This document shows, piece by piece, positions 24,670 to 37,234 of a stretch of DNA of 64,000 nucleotides. The position numbers were made by a program, and so were the translations under genes. The DNA lies in assembly GCA_038501625.1 (NCBI GenBank), contig JAZAYU010000001.1, positions 2,232,001 to 2,296,000 of the forward strand, in the 5' to 3' direction. The notes beneath the pieces are model-generated. The model searched no databases, had not been told where the DNA came from, and worked only from the letters and a program-made list of their open reading frames with translations. Numbering within the stretch: position 1 is the first letter of the stretch; each line of letters opens with the position of its first letter. This DNA comes from Corbicula japonica. Lineage: Eukaryota; Mollusca; Bivalvia; Venerida; Cyrenidae.

Positions 24670-25120
24670 TACATTCCACCTGCGAAACAGTATAGAAGAG
24701 AAATGAATTTTTAATGACATTGTCTGTCTGTGTTTTGTGTTCGTGCTGATTTTACTCCAGGTTCTCTAGTCTCAGTAAGATCATTGAGTACCCGCCCTTT
24801 GGCTTTGGCTTTGCAATGCTATTACTTTCTCATGTTTTATATGTTTGTGTGCTTTTGCATGCAACATTGTTGAGCCGATGGGTGGGTTGGAGTTATTTCA
24901 CCAAGACAACCTGTACTTGTTTTGTGATACGAGAACCTGTTGGGGCAAGTCTGAGGTTGGTGCACCCTAAACCTGGTTTTAACCACCAGTGGCAATTTGT
25001 TTTGCCACTGACCGTTCCAAGGCGGTTACCCCTCGGGTTCTCACTTTCGTTAATTGTTTGTGGAGTCTATTTTGAAACTGATTATTGTAATACCATGCTC
25101 TCTTATCCTCTACTTTTATG
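24670..25120 (+). repeat. Repeat A copy with shared flank, partner of 37235-37662
   Basis: CCTGCGAAACAGTATAGAAG, then AATGACATTGTCTGTCTGTG, then a Repeat A body (TGCCACTGACCGTTCCAAGG) are nearly identical to 37235-37662. The other copy stops abruptly at a GT92 exon fragment. This one runs on to TTACGTGAGCTGACG. Confidence 0.85.
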
Positions 25121-25776
25121 GCTGCCATTATTTTTACTGATTACGTGAGCTGACGATTTACCATGCTTTGCCATCAACAATAACTTAATCAACTTCTACA
25201 CTTAACAACTTTTTAAGTATACACATTCGTATCGGGGCATTACTGGCTTGATAATTTATTTTTTGCTCTGAAACTTGCAATTAACATGCATTAAATACTA
25301 ACTGTTTTATTAGTAAAACAACTATTCAAAATGTCAGACAACTGACTGTTCACAATCATTTAGAATTATGGCACAGAATACAAATTCACAATTTCATGGA
25401 TGATATGCAGTTCTGAAATCCTAGCCCATTTCGTAGGCGCCTTCCAAGTTTAGACCACAACCAGATTAAAATTGATTGAAGGTGTGGAAGGACAACCGGA
25501 AAAAGGACTTGTCGCAGATATTCCTCAGGATTTAAGTTTCTTGGTTGAGGACTGCTGCAGTCTTTGAAATTCACGTGCATTGTGGAAATCGATAACTAAA
25601 CAATGTTAAATAAAGACTTTACTGTCATATGATCGGTATACAGTTGCAATTTCGTTCTTACAAGTATGCAAACTATCAAAAGGAAAATAGTGTATACTTA
25701 GAAAAGTTGTTAAGCGTATATTTAAACCCTTTATCTACCCAACACAACCTAGATATATGAATAGAAATATTTTAAT
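25121..25776. other. spacer, nothing recognised
   Basis: AT-rich. The last ~20 bp (GAATAGAAATATTTTAATTT) resemble the DNA just past the GT92-4 stop codon, marking the 3' edge of the GT92-3 duplicate. Confidence 0.4.
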
Positions 25777-25877
25777 TTATTTGAGTCCAAGCTGTGACCA
25801 CACTTTTTGTACATTACTTATCAAAGCATGACCAACTTTGTCTGGAACCATTGTATCGACGATTCTATTTTCTGGAC

Positions 25878-28059
25878 GAATTATTGGTCATGTATTATAT
25901 TTATTATTTAAATATTAATAGATGATGTTTAATACGTACATCTAGTTTGACCCAAGAGAGATAAGAGGGTTACTAAAAAAGTTCAGAAAAGATGTTGTTT
26001 TGGTAAATACGTGATTTTTGTTACTTATGCATTCAAAATTATTGTTTTAGAAATAAAATGTATTGCTATGAACTTTTTTATGGGTAGAAACCTTAGTTTT
26101 TGAAGTGAAATTGTTAAGCGATTTTGACGGGGTAGAAGAACTTTTTGAACATCCCTTTCAATAACGGAAGTTATGTTTGATTGCTCTCCCTTTGCATGTA
26201 AATATTGTATAGGAAGGATTCACAGGTAGCCAATATGCTAAAATAGATTCACTGATAAGAATTGACCTTAGCGGTACAAATTTTGTATGACTTGCATTCA
26301 GTTTACTATAAATTAGCTTGTGTTGAGGCATGGATCTGAAACCAAAATCTTTAAAAAAAAGTTTAGTAAGACACAACAATGTTGCTATGGTGTTTGTAAA
26401 GGTGACTCGAAGTATACAGACAAAGATGGCATGAAAGATGTATCTTTGTACCCTTTCCAAAACCAAAAACAAATGAACATAAGTTCAAAAAGTGGATAAG
26501 TGCATGTGGTCGGCTGTATTTTATTATTGACAAAGCAAAAACTTAAAAAAAAAGTGGACATGCAAATTCAGTTGATATTTTGTTGGAGGAAAAGGACCTA
26601 CAGTAGGAAATCCAGACCCTATTCAAGCCTCTTACATTCCGCTTTAGGTATAGAAAATTAAGTCAATCGTTTAGCTGCATTTTATTTTGCATGGCAGAAT
26701 AGTAATTTTGCTGCACCTATATAGATTTTCTTTTGTGAATTATGGTACTATAAATTTGGAACCATTTGCCCTAATCAATTAATAATAATGTCCTTCTCGT
26801 CCCCAGCTTCAATACCTGCCTTGCATCTGAAAAACAATTACAACAACAACAAAAACAATACATTTAATTTCTACATTTGATAAAATATTCTTAATGACAA
26901 TGAACAACAGGAAACAGATTGAACCAATTCATTGTCACATTTAGCAAAAAGTGTTTCTTTTATTTTCGGGGTACAGTTTTTATTACGCAATAACTTTTTT
27001 ATTATAAATAAATTTTCATAATTTTGGTATCTAAATTACTGCAATGCATTCGGTATTATGAAACTGTGAAAAATGTTAATAATATGCATATTCTCCTTGT
27101 CAAAATGCAATTATCCCCACCGTCCGTTTTTTTTTTGTCCTTAAGTATTAACTTAATTTCTAGTAAGAATACCTACTTACATAATTAGCCATATAATTTT
27201 ACAATATTGTAAACATAAATATACAGACAAGATTAGTCATGATACATCATAAAGATACTGAAACTGCACCTGTTTCTGACCACCTCCAGCTCAAAATTAT
27301 ATAATGCATGCTTTAACTGCTTCATATGAAAATACTATGAGAATTTTTATGAATCTTTTCAATTAATGCTTGCCGTTTCCCTGACAAATTTAAACCTTGA
27401 CACTGTAATCAAAGTTTTAGTTAAACATTAGAATGCTCAGGTTATGTCAGATGAGCGAAACTTAACTCAAGGTTCAGCATTTTCTGTTAAATTTACAGCA
27501 AATATCTTATCTCAAGGAACCATTGTTTACACTGTATTGTACCACCTATCATGTACTGATAACACAAATTGATGACGTAGCTGTGAATCCTTCCTATTGA
27601 AAGGTTCTTGTTAACCTTTAACAATTTCATTGTGATCAAAGATTTCTTACCACTAATGTGGATTGCATAAAACACCTTTTTACTTTGTATCATTTAATTG
27701 CAACATCTGTTTATGCCAGAAGTTCTCATGTCTATGTTTTGTGATATCTAATCTAATTAAACGTTTTTACTACATTGCTTAACTTATGTGGACAATATCC
27801 ACTTCCCTCTACCCAGGATCTTTCATCCATGCTGATATTCTTCAAGATATCATAATCACATCATTGCCAGTCATATGTGATATTCAGTAAAATTTACCAC
27901 TTATATAACTACTTATACTTGATCTCTATTTCATATCATAGGTCAAACAACTATTCACTTCATATCTACAATCAGATGGATCCAACCACAAATTATCTCA
28001 GGGACATTACATCATTAGCATGAATGTCGTCCCGATATAACACGTGTGTGTTATACTTT
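25878..28059. other. unassigned DNA separating parts B and C of GT92-3
   Basis: The paralogues are contiguous across this point (RIVDT preceded by GNDKYP), so about 2.2 kb has been inserted or rearranged here. The sequence is AT-rich with no recognised transposase, and no clear target duplication is visible at the borders. Confidence 0.5.
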
Positions 28060-28617
28060 TCTTGTTATATTTGTCGTTGCCAAGGTTCCTATAATGATGA
28101 AGCTGAGCTTTTTCTAACCGGACTACCTCTAATGCATGGCCTTCGGAGATTCCAGGTACATCGTGGATCATTAATTCTGTCACGGATGATGTTCTAGCGA
28201 TATATTTAGACCAAGTTTTTGGCTGGAAGACGTAATTCTCACGCTGAACTTTCTGTAGACTTGTTAACTTTAATTTATCTGCTTAGTCTCCGTTTGGCAC
28301 TGTAACATTTGTATTGTTCCACTCCTTTTGGAAGAACGCATTCCTGAATAAGTACGCTGCTGACTTCTGATTTAGCTTTTGCAACATTTCATTCCAGTTG
28401 TTGGTATCTTTTAAATGGGGAATTATGAATTCGTCGAGGTCGACGACGATGAACTCCGATTCATACTGATTTCTATACAAACATTCGTGTAAAGCTGCAA
28501 CTTGACGGCAGTAATGTATTTCATCGTGTATCATATTTAAATGATCGACGTTGTGTAACAAAATGGGGGTCATGACATTAATATTTTGGTATGTTTGAAC
28601 TTTTAGTAATTCGCCTC

Positions 28618-29405
28618 TTAAGGTAAGGCCTGCCTAACTGGCACTATTAAGAATCCAAAATCTGATTATATTTTCATCAACTGCTTCATACCACTGACTT
28701 GTATGCAAAATTTTAATGATTTTCACCGTGTAGTTTTTGAGATTTTTAGCTTTTTTTATTTAAAAAAGTGAGAAAAAAACGTGAAAGTATCCAAATTCTT
28801 TAATCGGTGACAAAATTTTTTGTTATTGATAAATTCAACCCTAATTTTTTACAGTTTATCCAAAATATGTTATATTTTACTAAACCAATTTAAGATATAA
28901 TATATAAATACAGAATTTATCTTAAAATGACATTTTTTGACCAAATAAATTTAAAAAATGCATTTTTTATATTTCACGAGACTAAATTAATGAAAATTGT
29001 GCAAAATCCTGATTGGTGCAATATACAAAAATTTACCTTTTTTTAACTATATACCTTAAACAAAATTTAAACAAAATTTCAGAGAAGTTTACCGTCCAGT
29101 TTTAGAAATTTTCAAATTGATGACTTGAATAAACACTATTCTGATAGCGAAAACCCCTTTAATCTTGATTATTTTGCTTATTTTAGTTTAAATCATGAGA
29201 ATTTTATATTCAATGACAGAATTACACAGGAAAAAAAGAAATATGCCAATTATTTAAGCTCTAGGCTTACAAAAAAAGAAGCTTCCAGTGGGATTTGAAC
29301 CCTGGTCCTCTTGCATGACAGAAATCTACCCTAATTTACTACTATAGTTACCTCCCTTGGATACTCTTCTGGATATAGGTATTCATTAGGAAGGCTTTAC
29401 CTTAA
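28618..29405. mobile_element. TIR element nested in the solo LTR
   Basis: The left end TTAAGGTAAGGCCTGCCTAA and the reverse complement of the right end, TTAAGGTAAAGCCTTCCTAA, match at 18 of 20 positions. The ~790-bp interior is AT-rich with poly-T/poly-A runs and contains a tRNA-like segment near the right end. There is no long open frame. Confidence 0.65.
29282..29352 (-). ncRNA. tRNA-like segment (possible SINE head)
   Basis: On the - strand a B-box match GGTTCAAATCC lies about 27 bases after an A-box-like TAGTAAATTAGG, at a spacing close to that of an internal RNA polymerase III promoter. The acceptor stem does not pair well, so it is not a functional tRNA. A tRNA-derived SINE piece or a decayed tRNA pseudogene is likelier. 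Confidence 0.4.
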
Positions 29406-30183
29406 ATAACGTAACACTTTCGTTTGTCTCTCTGTGGCAGCAATGCTAATTTACCTGGAGAATTATTTTCCCAGAATTATCATTGGCTATCATTGACTGA
29501 TTAAAGAAGTCTGCTAGAGAGAATCTACCTGTCAATCACACTTTGAACAGGTACATAACACCTGGCAGGCCTGAGAAAGTTTAGTTTTAGTTTTGGAAAG
29601 CTAGTTCTCAGAGAGTTTTAGATTTTGGTTAGATCTGGAAAAGTTGAGTCTTAGAAGGTTCTAAAAAGTTTTGTATCTAGCAAATTCGTCGGGTACTTAG
29701 AGAATAAATCGCGGAATATTTTGGATGGGCTATTAGTAACTTCTAGAAGTAATAAACAGTAGAAACAGGACAGTGTTCTTTTATTCAAAACCCACTATAC
29801 GATCAAGGACAAATAAAGTGCTACACTTGATTGGTATTTGCCACTGAAGAATATCTACTACGCCCTGCTCTGAGTAAAATTTCAACACCCGTTGAAAATC
29901 GTTTGTAGCTGAGGAATTATAAACTGTGAATTTTCTGCTCCAAGGATTTTATTTAATTCTATCCACTCAATTTACTGAGAAACGTCAGAGTAATTATATG
30001 TAAGTGGCCTCAGACAGACTGTGAAGTTACGCCTCTTTACTCGGGATGTTATTGTAACCGGCTGCCTCAAGTTTAGCGGATTTTCACAACGCTTGGCCGC
30101 CAACGAAATGTAAGATAGTACTTTCGACGACGGACATTTGCAGTAATATAAAACAGCACCATATCTGAAACGAGAAGCTAAAT

Positions 30184-30545
30184 ATACACTTACAGAAATA
30201 AGAAACAACATATGTGACGTCTTCTTGATGTGTAACAAAATGTAATTGACCGGTGTTGAAGAGTCGGGGATATTGAAAGAGCATTTAAGGCCGAGAGCTG
30301 TTACTATTTGTAGAAACAAATATAATGACAAGTAGAACATCTCGCAAGTTGTTAAAGATGTTAACAGCGAAGAAACATCACTCTACACAAACCTTTTGAT
30401 CCTACTAATTTTGCGAAATTTCTGCTTTCAAATAGAGACATATATATTGAAAAGGTAAATTACAGGTATCTCGGAGGTAGTCCCGCGCTATTTTCGTTGC
30501 AAATTGTCATATTCATTCAAATCAGATTTCTATCGTTACAACAGA
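30184..30545 (-). other. intron-homologous block shared with GT92-4
   Basis: Aligns with 44160-44515 in the GT92-4 intron (AGAAATAAGAAA, CTTGATGTGTAACAA, ATCTCGCAAGTTGTT, GGAGGTAGTCCCGCGCTA). It confirms that GT92-3 and GT92-4 share intronic DNA by duplication. The + strand open frame in the GT92-4 copy is broken here. Confidence 0.75.
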
Positions 30546-30621
30546 AAATTCCTATTGCAGTGTTGTTTTTAAGCATTCAAACTTGACATTATATAAGAAA
30601 TTGAAACTGAAATATGCTGAA

Positions 30622-30890
30622 TAATGCTTAAAAAAAGGTGAAATATGCATATCAGGAATCGCCACATTCAGAAAAAACAGCCTCCCCACACAGTCAAGAA
30701 GAAGAGAGGGAGAGAGCATGGTTAATAAAATGATCAGTTTCAAAAGAGACACCACTAACAATTAACAAAAATGAGAACCCGAAGGGTTACCGCCTTGGAA
30801 AGGTCAGTGGCAAATCAAATTGCCACTGGGGGTTTAAACCAGGTTCTAGGGTGCACCAACCTCGCACTTGCCCCAACAGGTTCTCATATG
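30622..30890 (-). repeat. Repeat A, reverse-orientation copy
   Basis: It begins GTGAAATATGCATATCAGGA and runs through CAGCCTCCCCACACAG, TGAGAACCCGAAGGGTTACC and GGTTCTAGGGTGCACCAACC. Confidence 0.85.
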
Positions 30891-31099
30891 AACTTGATGT
30901 CAACTATTATGGATTTGGCAAAAAGTAGAAATCTATAACTTTATATGGAGAATGAGGCATACCAGAGTAAAGAAGTAGGGCCTTGCACCTCATAGGAGGC
31001 TGAACAGGATGTTTAACTCATAAAATCTGCTGTCACAAAGATTTTCTTCACATTCATGTAATTATGCTTTTTAATCTCTGTATTTTTTTTCTTTCTATA

Positions 31100-32310
31100 T
31101 ATGTACCCTTTGGTTATTAATCACCCTCTGCTCAGTGCTAGTTGGCTTTGTAACACATAAGCAAGGTGAATGGTGTGATGCACAACCATAATAACCATTA
31201 ACCAGGCAATGCAAGCATCATGCACCCTGGGGGTTCCAGCTAGTATAGAATCTATAGATTACTGGCTAGTGGTAGTATAGTAGAAAATATAAAATAAAAT
31301 GTCACAACTGAACTGTTTCATATCTGTCTTTTCATGCTTTTTGTAACAGAAGGTCATCATATTCAATAACCATGCTAGTTTGTTTAAATAATGTTTATTA
31401 ATGTCAAATGAAATTTATGTTCATATTTTTGTATTTGATTTAAAATGAATATATTTAGTCATGATGTACCGCTTTCGTATTATATTGTTTATATCGTGTA
31501 ATTACACATTACAAACAACATTACAGTGATAATACTATATAATATAATGTGCAATCTACCCAAAGAGATATATCACAGCATATTTTAGTCTGCAAATGTA
31601 TCTATGGAAGCCAACGATATCTCATGCAGGCTGTGTCATAAAACAAGAAACCACAACAATAATCTAATAGAACAATTTCTCACACATGTCTAATCATGAA
31701 GAATATATAGTGTAGTGAATTATTACTCCTTTTTTGGTATTCCATAGTCTTATTCTTGATTAATGTAGTTATCAGGGTGATTGAAATGAAAAAAGGTAAT
31801 CTTTTAAGGATTATATGCTAAGTAAAAGTTTCTATCATGTTACAGCAGGGTCTTTTTATCAAGAGGTTACTAAACTTTAGTATAAACATGCAAATTTTAC
31901 CGATAATGCTGTTGGTGAATATTGTTTTAGGCTTTCAGTGTGTAAAACACAGATCAATAAACCCTGGTTACAATGGCATTTTCAATATAAAAATAATAAC
32001 AAAAGAAACATGTACATTGACGCTTAGCAGCTTCTGAGTAAAATCATTATATTTTGTAAAATCTGTAATTGTGTAATGTTTACAATTGGACACATACAAA
32101 TTGTCCACAAGAATCTTGAAGATATCCATAATGGAATTAAATGGTGAATATATTTCTTGATTGTCTAACCTGAACCCCTAGGTCCTCTAGCAATGAGGGA
32201 GCCTAGCTAATGGCTAATGTGCATTAGTGCAATAGCATTCACCATACAAGCTATGTTACAGAGCAGGTTAGCATGCTGCAGAGGGTGATTAACAGCCAAA
32301 AGGTGCATAA
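31100..32310. mobile_element. TIR element (~1.2 kb), arms ~140 bp
   Basis: 31105-31250 and 32165-32305 are diverged inverted copies. TTAATCACCCTCTGCTCAGT on the left matches the complement of GCAGAGGGTGATTAA on the right. CACCCTGGGGGTTCCAGCTA matches the complement of the right-arm TGAACCCCTAGGTCCTCTAG less closely. The centre holds a 66-codon frame of unknown nature and no transposase motif. Confidence 0.65.
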
Positions 32311-32714
32311 CAAGCATTTTTATGGAAATAAATCTCTGTGTGCAAAGTGTAAAATTCTATACTGTTTTTCACAACAGGAAATTACACTCTTTATCTGACT
32401 GATTATATGCAAATAATGATTTTTTGTTTTGTTTTCAGCAATGCAAGGTAATGATTATTGCAACAGACCTAGCATTAATTTATTGCTATTTTAATGCATT
32501 ACCTATGCCAATTTGCTGTTAATGCATAACATATGTGGGCATTAATTGAATTATGTTCACTATAATAACTGATTTATTGATATGAAAATATATATTAACA
32601 TTAAAAACTTTTAATACCATTTGTTCTAAAGATGAAACTGGTTATTAGTACATGTTTATTACATATCTTATTGATAGCAAGAGAAAAACATAATTATAAA
32701 TACCAAGTAGTTTA
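32311..32714. other. spacer, nothing recognised
   Basis: AT-rich DNA with no supported feature. Confidence 0.35.
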
Positions 32715-32905
32715 ATATGTGTTCCTTCGTTTGGGATGGATCAAAATTGTACTGTTTACTGGTGTAAATATTGAGTTGCGCTCAACCCGGGGCTAGGCGG
32801 CGTGGGCAGTAATATGCATTTCCATTACTGCCCATGAACAGGCTCAATAAAACCGAACCTGCAATGTTTTCATATTTGTCGTGTTTGGTGGCTTTGAAAG
32901 TTCCC
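32715..32905 (+). repeat. dispersed repeat D, copy 1
   Basis: Contains GTTGCGCTCAACCCGGGGCT, ATTACTGCCCATGAACAGGC and CATATTTGTCGTGTTTGGTG. It is present inverted in the GT92-5 intron at 55265-55475. Confidence 0.8.
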
Positions 32906-33757
32906 TTTTCATCTATTTCACTATTAGTAACAACAAGGTACAGACTATGGAGTCATCAGAATGTTGTAAAGTTAGAAAAAATGATGATTAATCTATGAGT
33001 TCTTAAACCGAGTTGTCTTTAGAAAATTGTCAATTTACAACAAACCAATAGTCAGCAAGCTGTATAGCTGTCAACAAATACAGTACATTTTCAATCATTT
33101 CACTGTACGCATTCATTGGTACAAGATATTTTCCACCAATTTTTCAAACACTTCAATATTCCTGAAAATGTTACTGATATAAATGTACAGAGCAAAATAT
33201 TAAAAATGTTCTGATATACATGTAAGATATATTTTCAACTGAAATCTTCACATTTACCCCATATCTGATGCAAAGGCAGCTCTGGGCTGGACCTACATTT
33301 GCTAAAAGAACTTTGCACTTTTAATTTTTTTATCATCATTAAAAACCTTTATGTGTATTATTGCTGTTTCTTGATATCACTGTTTGTAGAAAACGTGTAT
33401 CCGAAATTGCATTGAAATCGCTTATCCGAAATACGTTAAACTTTTAAGAAACGTCGCTCAACCGTTCGCCATGAATCTAGCTGTCCGCTTCAAAACCAAC
33501 ATTAATATTATAATGCTTAACATATAATGTGTATAAACCGGTCTTATTGACCACTTTTAATCAGTTGAAAAAGATATAATGTGTTGTATTGACAAAATCG
33601 CCATCCCTACGCGGACTTCTTAATGTCGTAGTCTTTTTCACCGCAAATGGGGATGAGTAATGCGTCGAAAGACACAGGTCTATTTTGAGACCGGTGACGA
33701 CACATTGCGCTCTATAGTCATAGAGGATTCCCCCATTAAATTGATCAGGTAATAAAA
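32906..33757. other. spacer, nothing recognised
   Basis: AT-rich DNA with no supported feature. Confidence 0.35.
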
Positions 33758-33928
33758 CAGTTATTTCATATGTGATCTGGGAACAATCAAACATTTGTCC
33801 CTCGGTGTCGGGGATAGTGTTTTGAACTGTTACCCTCGGCCTACGGCCTCGGGCAACAGTTCAAAACGCTATCCCCTCCAACTCGGGCCAACAGATTAAC
33901 TGTTCCCAAATCACATATGAAATAACTG
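33758..33928. repeat. large palindrome (foldback)
   Basis: CAGTTATTTCATATGTGAT..GGGAACA is mirrored by TGTTCCCAAATCACATATGA and AATAACTG. At the centre GATAGTGTTTTGAACTGTTA and its complement flank CCTCGGCCTACGGCCTCGG. The whole element can fold into one stem with an internal loop. Confidence 0.85.
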
Positions 33929-34989
33929 TATACTGTGTCTGTCCTTTGCAAGGATGGCCAGGCGCTGCCACCGCATTTGTATGGCTTGGATGTTATCTGT
34001 ACATTTATTGTATATTTTCACAGTTCCACAGTGAAGTATGTCTACAGAAAATAGCAGTTTACAACTCGTGCGAATTCCTGACAGTGTACTCTCACGTAAA
34101 CTGTATTAATCCACCGGAACAGTGAGCACTGAAGGTTCCCATCAAGTTTTATTGAAGTATTCGCGCGGCCAACAAAGAAAGCTGGACAGACGAGCTGACG
34201 GGCAGGAAGAAGGACGTATCAGCGACTATATGCTCAGTAGAACTGAAATTATTCTGTTTGTAAAAAGTGAAATTCTTATGACATACGATCACCATTTTCC
34301 AGGTTTCATTCCTATATAAAATTTCGAGATCATATTGACCAGACTTGTAATAACACTTATCACTAAAATCTTGTATAAAATGTTTTTCAGTGGTTAAAAT
34401 GCACTGTTTTGTCTCTTTTCTGGTTAAAAATTGTCATATGACAAATATGATTGTCACATCAAAACCGGCATAGTCACATAATTTGTTACATATATTCTTG
34501 ATTTTCATTAAACATTTGCAATGATATGTTACGGATGTGATCACAGTGGTAACATGCGCTAAAATGTGATTTAGCATAGCACCAATTCTATCTGCATTAT
34601 TTCTTAACAATCAGGCTTTTAAATCCAGAAAAACTGCACGAAAAGCAGATGCATATAATTTAACCAATACAACCGGCGACAGTTTGTGTTTGTGATTAAT
34701 GGCTCTTTGTTTAAGCTAAAGTCAGTCCAAGCAATACTTGAAGAAACACAGATCGCATTTAAAACCTACCATTGTTCTTGTTCGAATTGAGTAGACCATC
34801 AGCTAATAAGCCTCATGTTCTTGTGTATTAACGAAATACATATTATTTTTAATTTCACTTCCTTTTTACAACAATACAAATTATAAACCGGTGTTAACCA
34901 TAACCGGAATTATAATATAATTGAAAATATTTACATTTTTTTCTTGACTTAGTTAAGTAATTTTGAGGGGCCCACAAGCTAAATCTGTT
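33929..34989. other. spacer, nothing recognised
   Basis: No gene or repeat recognised. A 65-codon frame at 34122-34319 matches no family. Confidence 0.4.
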
Positions 34990-35735
34990 TCTTTAATTCC
35001 TGTCATCACATTCTCGATTTGTCTCCATGAGCTCTGGTCTCGGTAAGGTCATTGAGTACACACCATTGTGTTTCTTATGTTTTATATATGTGTTTTTGCA
35101 AGCAACATTGTCGAGTTGATGTGTTGGAATTAATTCTCTAAGCGAACGAGTACATGTTTGTTCATATGAGAACCTGTTGGTGCAAGTGTAAAGTAGGTAC
35201 AACCTAGAACCGGGTAGCAAATTGTTTTCCCATTGAGTTCTATGTTGGTGACCTACCGGGTTCCTTTTTTCGTCATTGTTTGTGGTGTATTATTTGAAAT
35301 TGATCAATTTATATTATAAACCCCTGCTCACTTTTCCTCTCTACTTTTTGGCTGTGTTGGAAGGTTGTGTTTTCAGGGTGTGGTTACTCATGATATGCGT
35401 AAAATTTTCTAATTATAAATACGATAATAATTTATGTGAAATATAATTTTTCAAATTACCAGCAGCTTTGGCAGGCGTAAATGATTCAACTTATACTCAG
35501 GTACTAAAACTAATTTAAAGGGAAACGTACAGAAGATGCAAATTATACTGTTTAAAATAATACACCATCATGCTTTTCAATTGCAACTGTACGTATAACA
35601 GTACAATGACCTGTCGTACATAAGGTATATTTTTATGAGATCCATCTAATTTTTAATCTGCTGGGCTGAAAGTTATAAAGCTGAGATCGGAAACCAGTCT
35701 CAAATCTCAAGCATCTGATTGGCTGAAATGGCGAC
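34990..35735 (+). repeat. Repeat A copy and segmental duplication block P, copy 2
   Basis: The Repeat A 5' part (CTCTGGTCTCGGTAAGGTCA, TTGCAAGCAACATTGTCGAG) leads into the stretch collinear with 23967-24580. It ends at the F1 foldback at 35665. Confidence 0.85.
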
Positions 35736-35793
35736 TGATTTTTTGAGATTTGAGACTGGTTTCCATGCTCAGTTTTATAACCTTGGGCATTGG
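35665..35793. repeat. foldback MITE family F1 copy
   Basis: It runs from CTGAAAGTTATAAAGCTGAG to CTCAGTTTTATAACCTTGGG, with CAAATCTCAAGCATCTGATT and a partly lost mirror inside. Confidence 0.85.
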
Positions 35794-36302
35794 CCTGTAT
35801 AAATGCAATTAACATATATTTGCGCCATCGCTGTTTACAAATTATCAACTGAACTATACTCATTTCCGTTGCTGTTTAAATGATTCAAATAAAAGTTACA
35901 ATGGTCTAACTTTTTTTTTTAAATTTACACTCGCTTGTTTACTCATAATATATTAATCATAAAATTCAGCAGTTGGACCTCGATATCAACACGTCATTGA
36001 ATACAGTAACAGCTGATTTACAGCGGTTCGTCTTTCTTTTGTCATGCCGAATCCTCCATTATATTGACCGTAAACGAATAACACTATGTGTTAAAGTCAG
36101 TGTTTCAGCATTGTTAAATGAATATGCACACACAATTTATTTTCAATATTTCCGTTTTGGATCCATGTGCATTTTACATAACTGCTTATTAACTTGTTTG
36201 TTTTCTTCTTGGAGTTAAATCCCCAAGGCAGCTTGTACCTGTATGTTCATTTGGAAATGTGAGGTTCATGTACCACCGAACCTAGTATTAACCCTACAAT
36301 TG

Positions 36303-36456
36303 ACCGGCAGCTGGTTTCCAGGACTGGGCCGTAAATAAACAGGCTGACCGTAATCGTCCAGACCGTAATTTAACGGAACAAATGTAACATTTACGGATAA
36401 AAATGTAATGTTTCACTCCGTAAATTAAGTGTTCCGTCCTGGAAACCAGCTGCCAG
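36303..36456. repeat. short TIR element (MITE)
   Basis: GGCAGCTGGTTTCCAGGAC at 36306 is mirrored by GTCCTGGAAACCAGCTGCC at 36437-36455. Inside are repeated CCGTAA and TTACGG motifs. Confidence 0.85.
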
Positions 36457-36514
36457 GTATTTTCCTGTAAAAACCAATGTACTTTCACTTTGAACCAGGG
36501 AGTAAGATTTCCTT

Positions 36515-36860
36515 GAATTTCTTGAAAACCCTAACATTATTTTGACAAATTGGCACTAAACATTGTAGACCACCATATACGTATTTCAGGTATGAGTTGC
36601 TTTGGTATATTGTTCATGAATTTCAGAGTTCTCATACAAATGTTTTTTTCTTTTGTTTTAGTATGTGCTTGGTAAGTAGAATATGAATTAGACTAAACTG
36701 ATCTTGCAAACATTTACTACATCCATAGTTAAATACATTTATTTACTAAAATCTAGGTGGCAATAAGTATTTCCCCCAAAATTCATGTTTTGAAATTTTA
36801 GCCTGTTTTCGCCATTTGCAATGTTTGCGATACCTTAACGCTTTCCTCCATATACCCACC
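36515..36860 (+). repeat. dispersed repeat C, copy 2
   Basis: Inverted, diverged partner of 5870-6245 (CCCTAACATTATTTTGACAA, TTTTGTTTTAGTATGTGCTT). Confidence 0.7.
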
Positions 36861-37234
36861 TTTATGGCAAGGGCGAACAAACATCGTTTTCATTGTCTGT
36901 ATAAACATGATCAAAAAGTGATTTAAAACTTAATTTTGTTTTACTGGTGTCAACATGTGTAAGTGTTTGTTTGTAACAATTTTAGCTTAGCAACTTTAGA
37001 GACAATTCATTGAACATTTCAATAACCAATATTTTAATCTTTTTTGCTCAAATTGAGATTAGTTGTAGTTGTTTGTTCATATAGTAAAACATTGTTACTT
37101 TTGCATTATATTCTTATTACAGTCGCTACATTTATTAGTTAAAATATCGATCCTTTTAAGTGTTTGAATTCGTTGATGTGTTGTGGCTTCTTGACCAAGA
37201 CCCTACCGAGCATTTCAACAAATTGGGAAAAATA

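Larger units (their letters stand above)
28554..29825 (+). mobile_element. probable solo LTR (with nested element) inside the GT92-3 exon
   Basis: The insertion begins TGTAACAAAATGGGGG and ends AATAAAGTGCTACA, with TGT...ACA borders and a polyadenylation-like AATAAA near the right end. It is preceded by GTTG and followed by CTTG. The uninterrupted paralogue at about 54894 reads GATCGACCTTGATTGG, so CTTG is the duplicated target with one later change. A 4-bp duplication suits a Gypsy-type LTR. No internal retroviral-like genes are present, so it is a solo LTR. Without the nested element (28618-29405) the LTR is about 480 bp. Confidence 0.7.
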
